Origin: a virus
DNA: 64,000 nucleotides
IMG/VR virus record: IMGVR_UViG_3300042503_001430
Location: 23,584 to 87,583 of that record
Strand: one strand, 5' to 3'
Below are positions 63,817-64,000 of this stretch, piece by piece (within the stretch, counting starts at the first letter, position 1; each line of letters begins with the position of its first letter). The position numbers were made by a program, and so were the translations under genes. The notes below the pieces were generated by a model. It was not told the DNA's origin. It saw nothing but the letters and a program-made list of their open reading frames with translations, and did no database searches.

Positions 63817-64000
63817 ATGAAGTTTCCAAAACGATTCGAAATTGAAGGTATCGATCCACTCACCGTAAAGTGTAAGGTAGTTCACTGCGTCGAAGGACAC
63901 TTGTTTGAGAACCTGTACGACAGTGTGGAAATGGCATCGTACCTTGTCTGTCTTGATACCCTTGTCGGACCAATGGCTGATAAGGACAAAGATGGAAATT
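63817..64000 (+). CDS. Hypothetical protein (partial, runs off the end)
   Basis: At least 61 residues from an ATG 2 nt after the previous stop. KFPKRFEIEGIDPLTVKCKVVHC, then MASYLVCLDTLVG. Open to the window edge. No family recognised. Confidence 0.45.
   Translation, partial: MKFPKRFEIEGIDPLTVKCKVVHCVEGHLFENLYDSVEMASYLVCLDTLVGPMADKDKDGN

Noticed and set aside
1-64000. CRISPR arrays, insertion sequences, integrase or attachment sites
   Set aside because: No regularly spaced repeats, no transposase or integrase motifs and no terminal inverted repeats were seen; consistent with a strictly lytic phage.

Overview
The window is a contiguous piece of a large lytic T4-type (exo-T-even) myovirus genome. 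The evidence is the T4 replication set (gp43 C-terminus, UvsX, a gp40-like gene, gp41, gp61, RNase H, gp33, gp59, gp32), a T4-type tail block (gp4, gp26, gp51, tape measure, gp48, gp53, gp27) and T4-type late promoters (NATAAATA). Class II ribonucleotide reductase, Hsp20, PhoH, FmdB-like zinc ribbons and several conserved phage DUF genes resemble marine exo-T-even phages. No photosynthesis genes are present. The host cannot be named from sequence alone.

Layout. 0-3.2 kb: replication and recombination genes. 3.3-14 kb: a late block of virion-type proteins, many starting with the same MK(S/T)F..(Y/F)(L/I).E leader. 14-15 kb: a probable spanin pair. 15-32 kb: early genes, mostly + strand, for nucleotide and DNA metabolism (primase, RNR, RuvC-like and ExoI-like nucleases, uracil-DNA glycosylase, RNase H, PhoH, MazG-like), plus an exported glycosidase-like protein, a PLP enzyme and a glycosyltransferase. 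31.6-34 kb: an RNA-rich stretch with a phage tmRNA, a structured late leader and a late ncRNA containing a type III hammerhead ribozyme core. 34-38 kb: Hsp20, DNA ligase, gp33-gp59-gp32. 37.9-46.1 kb: the tail and baseplate-hub block, first on the minus then on the plus strand, split by a CATATG in which two divergent genes start back to back. 46-64 kb: accessory genes, with about 18 divergent copies of one small (~70-105 aa) protein family, two aminotransferases, further leader-tagged proteins and four tRNA genes.

Main ideas. (1) Twelve proteins carry an N-terminal leader like the T4 capsid-targeting sequence, with an (L/I)-x-E site suited to the prohead protease. The bodies behind the leader include two HExxH metallopeptidases, a pol-beta-type nucleotidyltransferase, a HAD phosphatase, a P-loop kinase, a J-domain protein and a KxDG protein. 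This predicts a large set of enzymes packaged in the capsid and injected with the DNA. (2) Many late promoters are placed so that the predicted transcript starts at or within 5 nt of the ATG, implying leaderless late mRNAs. (3) The expanded small-protein family is interleaved with the leader-tagged genes and often overlaps their 3' ends. (4) The phage carries its own tmRNA and a probable self-cleaving RNA.

Limits. All calls are by eye from the sequence. Homology statements rest on remembered family signatures, RNA folds were paired by hand, and promoter and leader claims are positional inferences.
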